Positions 8,117-15,089 of a stretch of 29,754 bases of DNA are shown here, piece after piece (the stretch's first letter is position 1; each line of letters starts with the position of its first letter). The notes beneath the pieces are model-generated. The model saw nothing but the letters and a program-made list of their open reading frames with translations, made no database searches and was not told where the DNA came from. The stretch lies in assembly GCA_038254435.1 (NCBI GenBank), contig JBBSGD010000023.1, positions 1 to 29,754 on the forward strand, read 5' to 3'. A program made the position numbers and the translations under genes. The DNA comes from JBBSGD01 sp038254435. GTDB lineage: Bacteria > Actinomycetota > CADDZG01 > WHSQ01.

Positions 8117-9481
8117 TCACCGTTCGCAGCCGGAGAGATCCTCCCCATTCACGCACCTGTCCGTCCCCGTGCCTCCGTGCAGCACGTCGATGTCATTGCC
8201 ACCATCGAGGTAGTCGTTGCCGGCTCGCCCCCTCAGACGGTCGTTGTCCCCTTGGCCACGCAGCACATTGCGCCCCGAATCGCCCTTGAGGACGTCCTTC
8301 CCCGTTGTCCCACGCACCTTTTCCACGTCCTTGAGGGTCGCCGTGAGGTGAGGCGCCGATGCCGTACCGGCAGAGACGTCGACCTTGGCGGGCCCCGGCG
8401 GCGGCAGCCGGCGGTAACCGCTGGGCGCAAGCGGGCCGAGGAAGCGCAGTAGATCAATCCCGTGTCCCCCGAATATCCTGGCGTAGCCTCGAGCGAGCTC
8501 GAAGACGTCCTTGCCAGCTCCTCCCTGCAGCTGGGCGCCTCCGCGATTGAAGTAGAATTGATCCCCATTGCGCCCTCCAGCGGCAAGGTTCCGTTTCCCA
8601 GTGAGGAACAGCACGTCAACCCCGCCGCCGCCGTGAAGCCGATCGTTGCCCAGACCGTGGGCTTCCTTAGAACATCCAGTGCGGTTGTTTATGCAAAAGC
8701 CGTTGACCAACTGATCCTTGCCTTTCCCGCCACGCAAAGTGTCGCTGCCAAGCCTCGGAGATCCCGTCCTTGGGAGCGCCCCGCCGGCCAGAAAGTTGTT
8801 GTTACCGCTTCCCACGAGGTTGTCGTTGTGGCTCGATCCGATTACATCTGTGATGTTGCGGAGGGAGTCGTGGCCCTGTCCGGTGGCCTCACGACGGGCG
8901 AGGTTGACGTGCACGCCGTACGCGGCGTGGACGTACAGCAGCATGTCCGAAGCGCCGCTGACACCGTCGACGTAGTCGTCTCCAGGTCCAGGCCATAACC
9001 TTTCTCCTCCGGAGTCACCGATGAGGCGGTCATCACCACGACCCCCGTGCATGTAGTCACCAAAGAAGGTGTCATATGCACCGGACGAGCGGAGCGTGTC
9101 GCCTCCTTTGCCCCCAAACTCCGAGTCGCTCCCGGCACCACCGCTCAAGCTGTCCCCGCCCGCTCCGCCTCGCAGTCTGTCCTGGCCGCGGCTCCCGCAG
9201 ATCACATCGCCCCCACCCTTGCCGTAGATCTTGTCGTTGCCTTGCAATCCGACGATGACATCAGGGCCGGGCGTGCCGACGAGGGTGTCGTTTCCGGCCG
9301 TTCCGGTGATGGTGGCTGGGTGGCCTCGGCACTCGGCCCCACTTGCGGCCGCGGCGGGCAGCGTCGAGAACACGGAACAGATCATTACGATACCGATCAC
9401 GGCTGCCGTAAGGTCGGGTCTCGACGGTGCCGCTGGATAATGGTGACCGGTTCTGAAGTTCAAGTGACTGCTCGTTTCCAA
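8117..9481 (-). CDS. Secreted hemolysin-type calcium-binding repeat protein, copy A
   Basis: A 454-residue exported protein. After a charged start comes a hydrophobic export segment (LTAAVIGIVMICSVFSTLPA, then AAAASGAEC), so it leaves the cytoplasm by the Sec route. The mature part is built of nonapeptide-like GGxGxDxLx units: GTAGNDTLVGTPGPDVIVG, then GGAGGDSLSGGAGSD, and further blocks to the C-terminus. These form Ca-binding parallel beta rolls. There is no protease, lipase or toxin domain, so it is repeats only; role unknown (cell surface or matrix is a guess). The TTG at 9481 is chosen because the same codon, ribosome site (GGGAGG, 8 bases) and N-terminus occur in copy B. The frame is also open upstream through the hypB fragment to an ATG at 9646, which would give a 509-residue chimera. 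Confidence 0.85.
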   Translation of the reverse strand: METSSHLNFRTGHHYPAAPSRPDLTAAVIGIVMICSVFSTLPAAAASGAECRGHPATITGTAGNDTLVGTPGPDVIVGLQGNDKIYGKGGGDVICGSRGQDRLRGGAGGDSLSGGAGSDSEFGGKGGDTLRSSGAYDTFFGDYMHGGRGDDRLIGDSGGERLWPGPGDDYVDGVSGASDMLLYVHAAYGVHVNLARREATGQGHDSLRNITDVIGSSHNDNLVGSGNNNFLAGGALPRTGSPRLGSDTLRGGKGKDQLVNGFCINNRTGCSKEAHGLGNDRLHGGGGVDVLFLTGKRNLAAGGRNGDQFYFNRGGAQLQGGAGKDVFELARGYARIFGGHGIDLLRFLGPLAPSGYRRLPPPGPAKVDVSAGTASAPHLTATLKDVEKVRGTTGKDVLKGDSGRNVLRGQGDNDRLRGRAGNDYLDGGNDIDVLHGGTGTDRCVNGEDLSGCER

Positions 9482-9501
9482 CTCTCTCGCCTCCCGGGGT
9501 G

Positions 9502-9582
9502 GATCCATCTCGTCGAGTCGCAGCGAGGGAAGTGCAGAACGCACCATGTTGGCATCGAGATGACACTCGCCGCCAAAGCCCG
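9502..9582 (-). pseudogene. hypB: 81-bp hypB fragment between the two repeat genes
   Basis: This stretch matches positions 11400-11480 inside hypB at 80 of 81 bases (the one difference is at 9511) and has the same orientation. It would encode PGFGGECHLDANMVRSALPS and a few more residues, the hypB segment that holds the Cys-His metal site. It is joined on one side to the upstream flank of copy A and on the other to the tail of copy B. It has no function of its own but marks how the duplication arose. Confidence 0.9.
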
Positions 9583-9614
9583 GTCCGAAGCCACATGGAC
9601 GCCGTGACGGAATG

Positions 9615-10979
9615 TCACCGTTCGCAGCCGGAGAGATCCTCCCCATTCACGCACCTATCCGTCCCGGCGCCTCCGTGCAGCACGTCGATGTCATTGCCAC
9701 CATCGAGGTAGTCGTTGCCGGCTCGCCCCCTCAGACGATCGTTATTCGCTAGCCCACGCAGCACATTGCGCCCCGAATCGCCCTTGAGGACGTCCTTCCC
9801 CGTTGTCCCACGCACCTTTTCCACGTCCTTGAGGGTCGCCGTCAGGTGAGGCGCCGATGCCGTACCGGCAGAGAGGTCGACCTTGGCGGGCCCCGGCGGC
9901 GGCAGCCAGCGGTAACCGTCTGGCGAAAGTGGGCCGAGGAAGCGCAGCAAGTCGATCCCGTGTCCCCCGAATACCCTGGCGCTGCCTCGAGAAAGGTGGA
10001 AAACGTCTTTGCCGCTGCCTCCCTGTAGCAAGGCACTGCCCTTGTTTAAAAAGAAGTCATCTCCCTGCCGCCCTCCCGCGGCGGAGTTCCGTTTCCCGGC
10101 AATGAAGAGCGCGTCGCCCCCGCCGCCGCCGTGAAACCGATCATTGCCCAGACCGTGGGCATCCTTAGAGCATCCCGAGCGGTTGTATATGCAAAAGCCG
10201 TTGACCAAGAAGTCCACCCCCCTCTCACCACGCAGGATGTCGCTGCCAAGCCTTGGAGATCCGGTCCTTGGGAGCGCCCCGCCGGCCAGAGAGTTGGTCT
10301 GGCCGTTTCCCACGATGCTGTCGCTATGGCTCGATCCGATTACATCTGTGATGTTGCGGAGGGAGTCGTGGCCCTGTCCGGTGGCCTCGTGACGGGCGAG
10401 ATTGACGTGCACGCCGTACGCGGCGTGGACGTACAGCAGCATGTCCGAAGCGCCGCTGACACCATCGACGTAGTCATCTCCAGGTCCAGGCCATAACCGT
10501 TCTCCTCCGGAGTCACCGATGAGGCGGTCGTCGCCACGACCCCCGTGCATGTAGTCACCAAAGAAGGTGTCATATGCGCCGGACGAGCGGAGCGTGTCGC
10601 CCCCTCTGCCCCCAAACTCCGAGTCGCTACCGGCACCACCGCTCAAGCTGTCCCCACCCGCTCCGCCTCGCAGTCTGTCCTGGCCGCGGCTCCCGCAGAT
10701 CACATCGCCCCCGCCCCTGCCGTAGATCTTGTCGTTGCCTTGCAATCCGACGATTACATCAGGGCCGGGCGTGCCGACGAGGGTGTCGTTGCCGGCCGTT
10801 CCGGTGATGGTGGCTGGGTGACCTCGGCACTCCGCCCCACTTGCGGCCGCGGCGGGCAGCGCCGGGAACACGGAACAGATCATTGCGATACCGATGACGG
10901 CTGCCGTAAGCCCGGGTCTCGACGGTGCCGCCGGATGATGGTGACCGGTTCTGAAGTTCAAGTGACTGCTCGTCTCCAA
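9615..10979 (-). CDS. Secreted hemolysin-type calcium-binding repeat protein, copy B
   Basis: The 454-residue sister of copy A, probably the parental locus since it sits directly below hypB. It has the same export segment (LTAAVIGIAMICSVFPALPA), the same array of Gly-Asp-rich Ca-binding nonapeptides and the same C-terminus (CVNGEDLSGCER). Several Cys pairs (for example FCIYNRSGC) suggest disulphides outside the cell. Start TTG at 10979 with GGGAGG 10 bases upstream. It differs from copy A mainly between residues ~235 and ~350, where many Asp, Asn and aromatic positions change but length is conserved. It lies on the hydrogenase strand 109 bases after the hypB stop, so read-through from the hyp genes is possible. 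A functional link to hydrogenase is not apparent. Confidence 0.87.
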   Translation of the reverse strand: METSSHLNFRTGHHHPAAPSRPGLTAAVIGIAMICSVFPALPAAAASGAECRGHPATITGTAGNDTLVGTPGPDVIVGLQGNDKIYGRGGGDVICGSRGQDRLRGGAGGDSLSGGAGSDSEFGGRGGDTLRSSGAYDTFFGDYMHGGRGDDRLIGDSGGERLWPGPGDDYVDGVSGASDMLLYVHAAYGVHVNLARHEATGQGHDSLRNITDVIGSSHSDSIVGNGQTNSLAGGALPRTGSPRLGSDILRGERGVDFLVNGFCIYNRSGCSKDAHGLGNDRFHGGGGGDALFIAGKRNSAAGGRQGDDFFLNKGSALLQGGSGKDVFHLSRGSARVFGGHGIDLLRFLGPLSPDGYRWLPPPGPAKVDLSAGTASAPHLTATLKDVEKVRGTTGKDVLKGDSGRNVLRGLANNDRLRGRAGNDYLDGGNDIDVLHGGAGTDRCVNGEDLSGCER

Positions 10980-11005
10980 CTCTCTCTCGCCTCCCGGGAT
11001 GAACC

Positions 11006-11122
11006 TTAGTAGAAGGGAATAGGGTCACTGGGATCCCAAGACTCACAGGGAGAGCCATCGTCCAGCCACCAGTACCAGTGCCCGAAGTTTACTCGACCAC
11101 GTTCTTCAGCCAGCTCCGCCAT
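11006..11122 (-). CDS. Possible 38-residue aromatic-rich small protein overlapping the hypB end
   Basis: An ATG inside the last codons of hypB, in a different frame, opens a 38-codon frame ending in TAA at 11006. It has a GAGGG 9 bases upstream. The second half, with segments NFGHWYWWLDDG and WDPSDPIPFY, holds five Trp, two Tyr and two Phe together with many Asp, which is unlike a random frame in GC-rich DNA. It has no membrane segment and one Cys. It could be a real small protein made by coupling to hypB, or the tail of an otherwise lost gene. I do not recognise it. Confidence 0.35.
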   Translation of the reverse strand: MAELAEERGRVNFGHWYWWLDDGSPCESWDPSDPIPFY

Positions 11123-11748
11123 TCCTCGATGCCCTCGCCTGTGCGCGCGCTCACGAGGATGCGCGGCACGCCCGGATGGACTGCGTCGAGATTGGCGATA
11201 AGAGCGTCGAGATCGAAGTCGAGGTACGGCAGCAAATCAATCTTGTTGATCAGCACGAGATCCACGGCACGAAACATGAGCGGGTACTTGACCGGCTTCT
11301 CTTCACCCTCGGTGACCGAGGTGACCATCACACGCTTGTTCTCGCCCACGCGGAACTCCGCAGGGCACACGAGGTTCCCGACGTTCTCGATCACGAGCAG
11401 ATCCATCTTGTCGAGTCGCAGCGAGGGAAGTGCAGAACGCACCATGTTGGCATCGAGATGACACTCGCCGCCAAAGCCCGGGTCCGTGTTGATCTGAGTC
11501 ACCGGCACGTGCAGCGCCGCAATCCGGTCCGCGTCCAGCGTCCCTTGCACATCTCCCTCGAGAACTCCGACCCTCACACCGTCGAGATCGCCAACCGCTC
11601 TTTCGAGAAGCGAGGTCTTTCCGGCTCCGGGCGAGCTCATCATGTTAACCACCGTCACCGAGGCCCTGTCGAAATCCGCTCTGTTCGCCCGAGCGATGGT
11701 GTCGTTGGCGTCTAGTACGCCCTCATGGACCTTCACCGGATGGTGCAA
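11089..11748 (-). CDS. hypB: Hydrogenase nickel incorporation GTPase HypB
   Basis: A GTPase that, with HypA, delivers nickel to the hydrogenase large subunit in the cytoplasm. The 219 residues show the P-loop MSSPGAGKTSLLE near residue 37, the metal-site motif GGECHLDANM, the switch II-like LLVIENVGNLVCP with the third metal Cys, and the guanine-specificity motif LINKIDLLPYL. The His-rich N-terminal nickel store of some HypB proteins is absent (it begins only with MHHP), so it is a minimal, non-storing form. The TTG start at 11748 follows GGAGGAGG and lies inside hypA, giving a 26-base overlap. It is the last gene of the compact hydrogenase operon. An 81-bp piece of it is copied at 9502-9582. 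Confidence 0.96.
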   Translation of the reverse strand: MHHPVKVHEGVLDANDTIARANRADFDRASVTVVNMMSSPGAGKTSLLERAVGDLDGVRVGVLEGDVQGTLDADRIAALHVPVTQINTDPGFGGECHLDANMVRSALPSLRLDKMDLLVIENVGNLVCPAEFRVGENKRVMVTSVTEGEEKPVKYPLMFRAVDLVLINKIDLLPYLDFDLDALIANLDAVHPGVPRILVSARTGEGIEEWRSWLKNVVE

Positions 11749-12085
11749 GTGTCTCCTCCTCCAGCTCGATCGTGTCGACCTCGAACTCGTCTCCGCTGAT
11801 TACCTCGACGTCTACGCGGCCGCATTCGGGGCACTTGAACAGAGGTAGCTCCAGCGTCCACTCTTGTCCGCAACCGCAGCGCAATCGCCCCGGTATGAGG
11901 TCCTGTCGCAAGGCGGCCCCTTCGCACAGGGTCCCTTTGGACACGAACCCGAAGTAGAACTCGAGCGATTCCGGAACCACCTGGCGGAGCCGCCCGACGC
12001 GCAGGTTCACGACTTCGACGCGTCTGCCGCCGGCGTGCTTCTCGGCCGTGTTGACGATTGCTCCCGCGAGTGACAGCTCGTGCAT
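11723..12085 (-). CDS. hypA: Hydrogenase nickel metallochaperone HypA
   Basis: Brings nickel to HypB and the hydrogenase precursor. The 120 residues start MHELSLAGAIV, with the His at position 2 and Glu at position 3 that bind nickel. They continue through NLRVGRLRQVVPESLEFYF and carry the zinc-site cysteines as CGCGQEW and FKCPECG, slightly different from the common CxxC/CxxC spacing because the first pair is C-x-C. The C-terminus is acidic (DTIELEEETLAPSGEG). It begins one base after the protease stop and overlaps hypB by 26 bases, so the three are surely one transcript. Confidence 0.95.
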   Translation of the reverse strand: MHELSLAGAIVNTAEKHAGGRRVEVVNLRVGRLRQVVPESLEFYFGFVSKGTLCEGAALRQDLIPGRLRCGCGQEWTLELPLFKCPECGRVDVEVISGDEFEVDTIELEEETLAPSGEGP

Positions 12086-12086
12086 C

Positions 12087-12590
12087 TCACACCTCGGAAG
12101 GCGCCGACAAAACCTCGTCCACCGTCGACTTCACGAGCTCCACCGCCTTGCCGACCACCTCCTGCACCGGCTTGCTCAATCCGATGCCCATGTCCTCAGT
12201 GTAGGCAGGCTCGCACGCAACGACGATGACCACCCCCGGCCAGCCGCCGACCGACTTAACGAACCGCAGCACCGTTTGGGGATCCATGCCGTGCGGGTTG
12301 ATGGCCTCGCCGTCCTCGATCGAACCCGCCACAGAGTCCTCGTCGGCTTCCATCACGTAGAGAGTTCCCGGCTCGCCTCCCTGACGGCTGATGTCCACCA
12401 AGATGAGCGCGTCGTAGCCGCGCATCACCTCGTAGGCAAGGTTGAGCCCCCCGGTTCCGAAATCGAAGACGTGCACCTCCTCGGGAAGGTCCTCTTCGAG
12501 GAGGCGCTTTGCGACTTCGCCGCCGAAGCCATCGTCCTTCATCCACATGTTTCCGACGCCTGCCACCAGCACCTGCTTGCGCTGACTCAC
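12087..12590 (-). CDS. Hydrogenase maturation protease (HybD/HyaD/HoxM type)
   Basis: A nickel-dependent endopeptidase that removes the C-terminal peptide of the large subunit once the Ni-Fe centre is complete. The 167 residues show the family start VLVAGVGNMWMKDDGFG with the first acidic metal residue (Asp in KDDG). The second acidic position is in HVFDFGTGGLNLAYEV, and LILVDISRQGGEPG follows the usual third strand. The probable cleavage point in HhyL is after His572, leaving 19 residues to be released. The GTG start at 12590 overlaps the upstream gene stop (GTGA). Confidence 0.93.
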   Translation of the reverse strand: MSQRKQVLVAGVGNMWMKDDGFGGEVAKRLLEEDLPEEVHVFDFGTGGLNLAYEVMRGYDALILVDISRQGGEPGTLYVMEADEDSVAGSIEDGEAINPHGMDPQTVLRFVKSVGGWPGVVIVVACEPAYTEDMGIGLSKPVQEVVGKAVELVKSTVDEVLSAPSEV

Positions 12591-13726
12591 CCGGGAAGCA
12601 CCTCGACTTCATCGGCAAAGAAGAACAGGTAGCGACCGCTCTCCCGAAAGACCTCCTGCATCGGATCGCTGTCGACCGTGACCCCTAGATACACCTTGTC
12701 ATCGTAGTCACGATAGATGCGCTCTATCGTCGCCTCCCTGCCGTTGAGCATCCGGTCGTAGACGTCGCGCCGCTCCCCGAGCCGAAGGACTACCTTGCCA
12801 CCGCGCGCGAACTGCCGTCCCTTCACGGTTACCTCTTCTTCGCCGGGAACATCGTTCGGGGCGCCCGGGGGCCGGCGGGATGTCTCGCCGGATGCATCGC
12901 CGGCCGGCGTAAAGACTCCGTGCAGTCCCGCCATCTCCTCATGACCAACCTTCAGAGCGCGCTCTATCATCGCCCGCACGGCGGGATCCTGCGTCTCGAT
13001 CGCGTCCCGCTCGGCCTCGCTGAGGGCGTGCACGTGCAGCAGCAGCGCTTCTTCGATCTCGGTGTTGTCGAACAGGTTGCCCCGGCTCTGGGGGGCAATC
13101 TCGGGATGGTCCGGCAAGATGATCGTCGTCCCGAGCATCGAGTCCTCGTCGTCGGTGGCCAGCACCGGCCAGGTGTTTACGCTGTTGCATCCCCGCGACT
13201 CGAGCGGCGAAACGAAGCTTCCGCCGTTTGCCCTGAGAATCGGATGGGTCGATATGAGCGAATGAACCAGCGCCTCGGCTCGCCCCAGCTCCCCGGCCCC
13301 GTCTTCGAGTCGCGTCAGGTTGGCGACGCTCATGCTCGCGAGCCATAGGCCGTCCTCGCGAAGGTCTGCCTCGAGCACCACGCGCACAACGAGGCTCCCA
13401 AACTCATCCTCGTGCTCGAGCTGCATCTCGGACAGGTCGCCCAGGCTGACGGGCTCGAGGTCGATTCGTCTGGCCTCGGCCCGATGCCTGTCGCCGGAGG
13501 ATTGAAGAAATCGCACCTCACACGCAAGGGTGACCTCGGCGCCACCGGCCACGAGGCACTCCATTCGCAGGTGGTCGAAAGCAGCAGAGCTCGTTGCCGC
13601 GTAGGCGGGCGGGTAAACAATTCCAAATGGCGTCGGGGTTGCATTCTTCGCAGCATCAGGCGTGTAGGGGTAAAGCGCATAGCCCTCGTACAAAAGGGAG
13701 TCGACGAGCTCGTCTACGCTCGCCAT
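12587..13726 (-). CDS. Conserved unknown protein of the group 1h hydrogenase locus
   Basis: A 379-residue cytosolic protein of no assigned function. It opens ASVDELVDSLLYEGYALYPY and continues PTPFGIVYPPAYA, a beginning I associate with proteins encoded in actinobacterial group 1h clusters. The middle part holds NTWPVLATDDEDSMLGTTII and LPDHPEIAPQSRGNLFDNTE. A proline/glutamate-rich linker near residue 290 leads to a small C-terminal domain (KGRQFARGGKVVLRLGE and KVYLGVTVDSDP) that looks like a compact beta barrel. No membrane segment or metal motif is evident. The ATG at 13726 overlaps the upstream stop by one base, so translation is coupled. A structural or assembly role for the oligomeric enzyme is only a guess. 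Confidence 0.75.
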   Translation of the reverse strand: MASVDELVDSLLYEGYALYPYTPDAAKNATPTPFGIVYPPAYAATSSAAFDHLRMECLVAGGAEVTLACEVRFLQSSGDRHRAEARRIDLEPVSLGDLSEMQLEHEDEFGSLVVRVVLEADLREDGLWLASMSVANLTRLEDGAGELGRAEALVHSLISTHPILRANGGSFVSPLESRGCNSVNTWPVLATDDEDSMLGTTIILPDHPEIAPQSRGNLFDNTEIEEALLLHVHALSEAERDAIETQDPAVRAMIERALKVGHEEMAGLHGVFTPAGDASGETSRRPPGAPNDVPGEEEVTVKGRQFARGGKVVLRLGERRDVYDRMLNGREATIERIYRDYDDKVYLGVTVDSDPMQEVFRESGRYLFFFADEVEVLPG

Positions 13727-14415
13727 CACCCTGCCTCTTTTCGGTGGCTCTCTTCCAGCTCCAAGAGATCGGCAACGCACGCGTCATAGCTCGGAAGACC
13801 CCTGTGCGCCTTGTACTCCTGCAGTTTGTCGAGGGTTTCGGTGTGCACCGAGACCCAGGCCTGATTGGGGTAGTGGCGCGCAATGAGCTGTCTCCAAACC
13901 TCGAGAGGCATCTGATAGCGGGCATCGCACGCCCACGGCACCTGCGCGATCGTGAGACCCCCCGACCCATCTCGGAAGAAGATCGATCCCGAGAATAGGA
14001 ACGTGAGCGGCACCTGGCCATCCGGCACCGAGTAGAAGTACTTGGTTGCCGCTATCTCGGTGTCGTAATTGCAGATGAGCGGAATGTCGAAGGTGGTCTC
14101 GCCCGAGAAGCTCGGCACCAGAACCTGCACGCTTTGCCACATGAAGCTCTTCGTGGTTGCTCCCCAGCGCTGCGGTTCGCCGAACAGCTCGACCAGGCGC
14201 GCACGCGTGTCCTCGTCGTAGCGGCGCTTGGCCGGATCGATGTTGACCTGACACGTGAGGGCAATGGTGTAGATCTCGCGGCCGACGGACTCCGTGATCC
14301 TCGCTCGAAAATCGAGCACGGGCGCCATGGCGCCCGGCCGGGGGCGCGCACCGAGTATCTCGAAAGAAGGAGCCGCGTCTCCCCCGGCAGAGGGGCTGGC
14401 CGGCAGAGAGCTCAT
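13726..14415 (-). CDS. DUF6084-like protein of the hydrogenase operon
   Basis: A 229-residue cytosolic protein of unknown function. It resembles the DUF6084 family, which I know only as a neighbour of actinobacterial [NiFe]-hydrogenases. Recognisable segments are APVLDFRARITE, then CQVNIDPAKRRYDEDTRARL and VELFGEPQRWG. These are followed by VQVLVPSFSGETTFDIPL, NYDTEIAATKYFYSV, VPLTFLFSGSIFF, IAQVPWACDARYQMP and ETLDKLQEYKAHRGLPSYDA. The strand-rich pattern suggests a beta sandwich. The ATG at 14415 overlaps the stop of the DUF5947-like gene (ATGA), and its own stop overlaps the next start. Family recall is fairly firm; role unknown. Confidence 0.82.
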   Translation of the reverse strand: MSSLPASPSAGGDAAPSFEILGARPRPGAMAPVLDFRARITESVGREIYTIALTCQVNIDPAKRRYDEDTRARLVELFGEPQRWGATTKSFMWQSVQVLVPSFSGETTFDIPLICNYDTEIAATKYFYSVPDGQVPLTFLFSGSIFFRDGSGGLTIAQVPWACDARYQMPLEVWRQLIARHYPNQAWVSVHTETLDKLQEYKAHRGLPSYDACVADLLELEESHRKEAG

Positions 14416-15089
14416 ACGACGATCGCCAACTTGCGCAGGTGCTCGAAGAACTCGCCTATTGCCCGGTCGGCTTCCGTTCCTCCCGAGATGCCCTCCCATT
14501 TCGATTTGACTAGGCCCACGAGCTCGTAGCACTTGTCGATGGGCACGATGACGTGCTGGGGCGGCTCGGCCGAACGATTCACCAGCAAGGCCTCAGCGTC
14601 GGGCTCTATCGCCTCGATGGCGGGGTTGGCAGCCGCCAGCTCCTGCCAGGCGGACATGTCCAGCTCGCTCTCGGTGGCTCCGAGAGGACTCGGGTAGAGA
14701 GCGACGACGCTGTCCGCGGCGGAGCTGTAGAAGAAGAACGCCAGCCCCACCGGAATCGCGAAACGAGCCCACAGGTCATCGCCGAGCTCGAAGTTGCTCA
14801 GCCACACAAGCCGCGTGCCGGTCGGCCGGTAGCGCCCCTCACCCGAATGTTGCACGAAGCAGGCTTCGCAGCTGCACATGATCCGCCGGTCCTCGACATC
14901 GAGAACATGGCGATGATCGGATGGCAGACGCGTGCTGCAGAAGTCGCAGCTTTCGGGGGGCGTGGGGGCTTGTTCCGTGTCGCGCATCTGCAGCCTGCGC
15001 AACCGGTTGATGATAGCCGCGCGCCCGCTCGAGGACAGATGACGATGTCCGCCGATGCCGGACGGAGCTGGGAAGGGAGGGTCGCTCAT
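14412..15089 (-). CDS. DUF5947-like protein of the hydrogenase operon
   Basis: A 225-residue cytosolic protein resembling DUF5947. It has two Cys pairs near the N-terminus, CDFCSTRLPSDHRHVLD and CSCEACFVQH, that look like a zinc or Fe-S binding knuckle. Conserved blocks follow: DDLWARFAIPVGLAFFFYSS, VVALYPSPLGATESELDM and VIVPIDKCYELVGLVKSKWE. Start ATG at 15089 overlaps the stop of the upstream Fe-S protein gene (ATGA), which decides the start over an internal ATG at residue 37. Function is unknown; the metal-binding head suggests a link to Fe-S or electron-transfer assembly. Confidence 0.82.
   Translation of the reverse strand: MSDPPFPAPSGIGGHRHLSSSGRAAIINRLRRLQMRDTEQAPTPPESCDFCSTRLPSDHRHVLDVEDRRIMCSCEACFVQHSGEGRYRPTGTRLVWLSNFELGDDLWARFAIPVGLAFFFYSSAADSVVALYPSPLGATESELDMSAWQELAAANPAIEAIEPDAEALLVNRSAEPPQHVIVPIDKCYELVGLVKSKWEGISGGTEADRAIGEFFEHLRKLAIVV

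Larger units (their letters stand above)
8088..10998. repeat. Tandem duplication of a ~1.41-kb Ca-binding-repeat gene unit
   Basis: Two direct copies, 8088-9498 and 9586-10998, each hold one complete 454-codon gene plus the short flanks on both sides. They are offset by about 1498 bases. The copies share the ribosome site, the TTG start and about 29 bases beyond the stop. The first ~230 and last ~100 codons are nearly identical, while the middle has diverged. The copies are separated by an 81-bp piece of hypB. The left boundary is near CGAAGCCACATGGACGCC and the right boundary near GCCTCCCGGG. Confidence 0.9.

Noticed and set aside
8117..10979. RTX toxin with type I secretion
   Set aside because: There is an N-terminal Sec-type export segment, no C-terminal secretion signal or toxin domain, and no ABC exporter nearby; only the Ca-binding repeats are shared with RTX toxins.
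8088..10998. Duplication caused by an insertion sequence
   Set aside because: No transposase, terminal inverted repeats or target-site duplications are visible at the copy boundaries.
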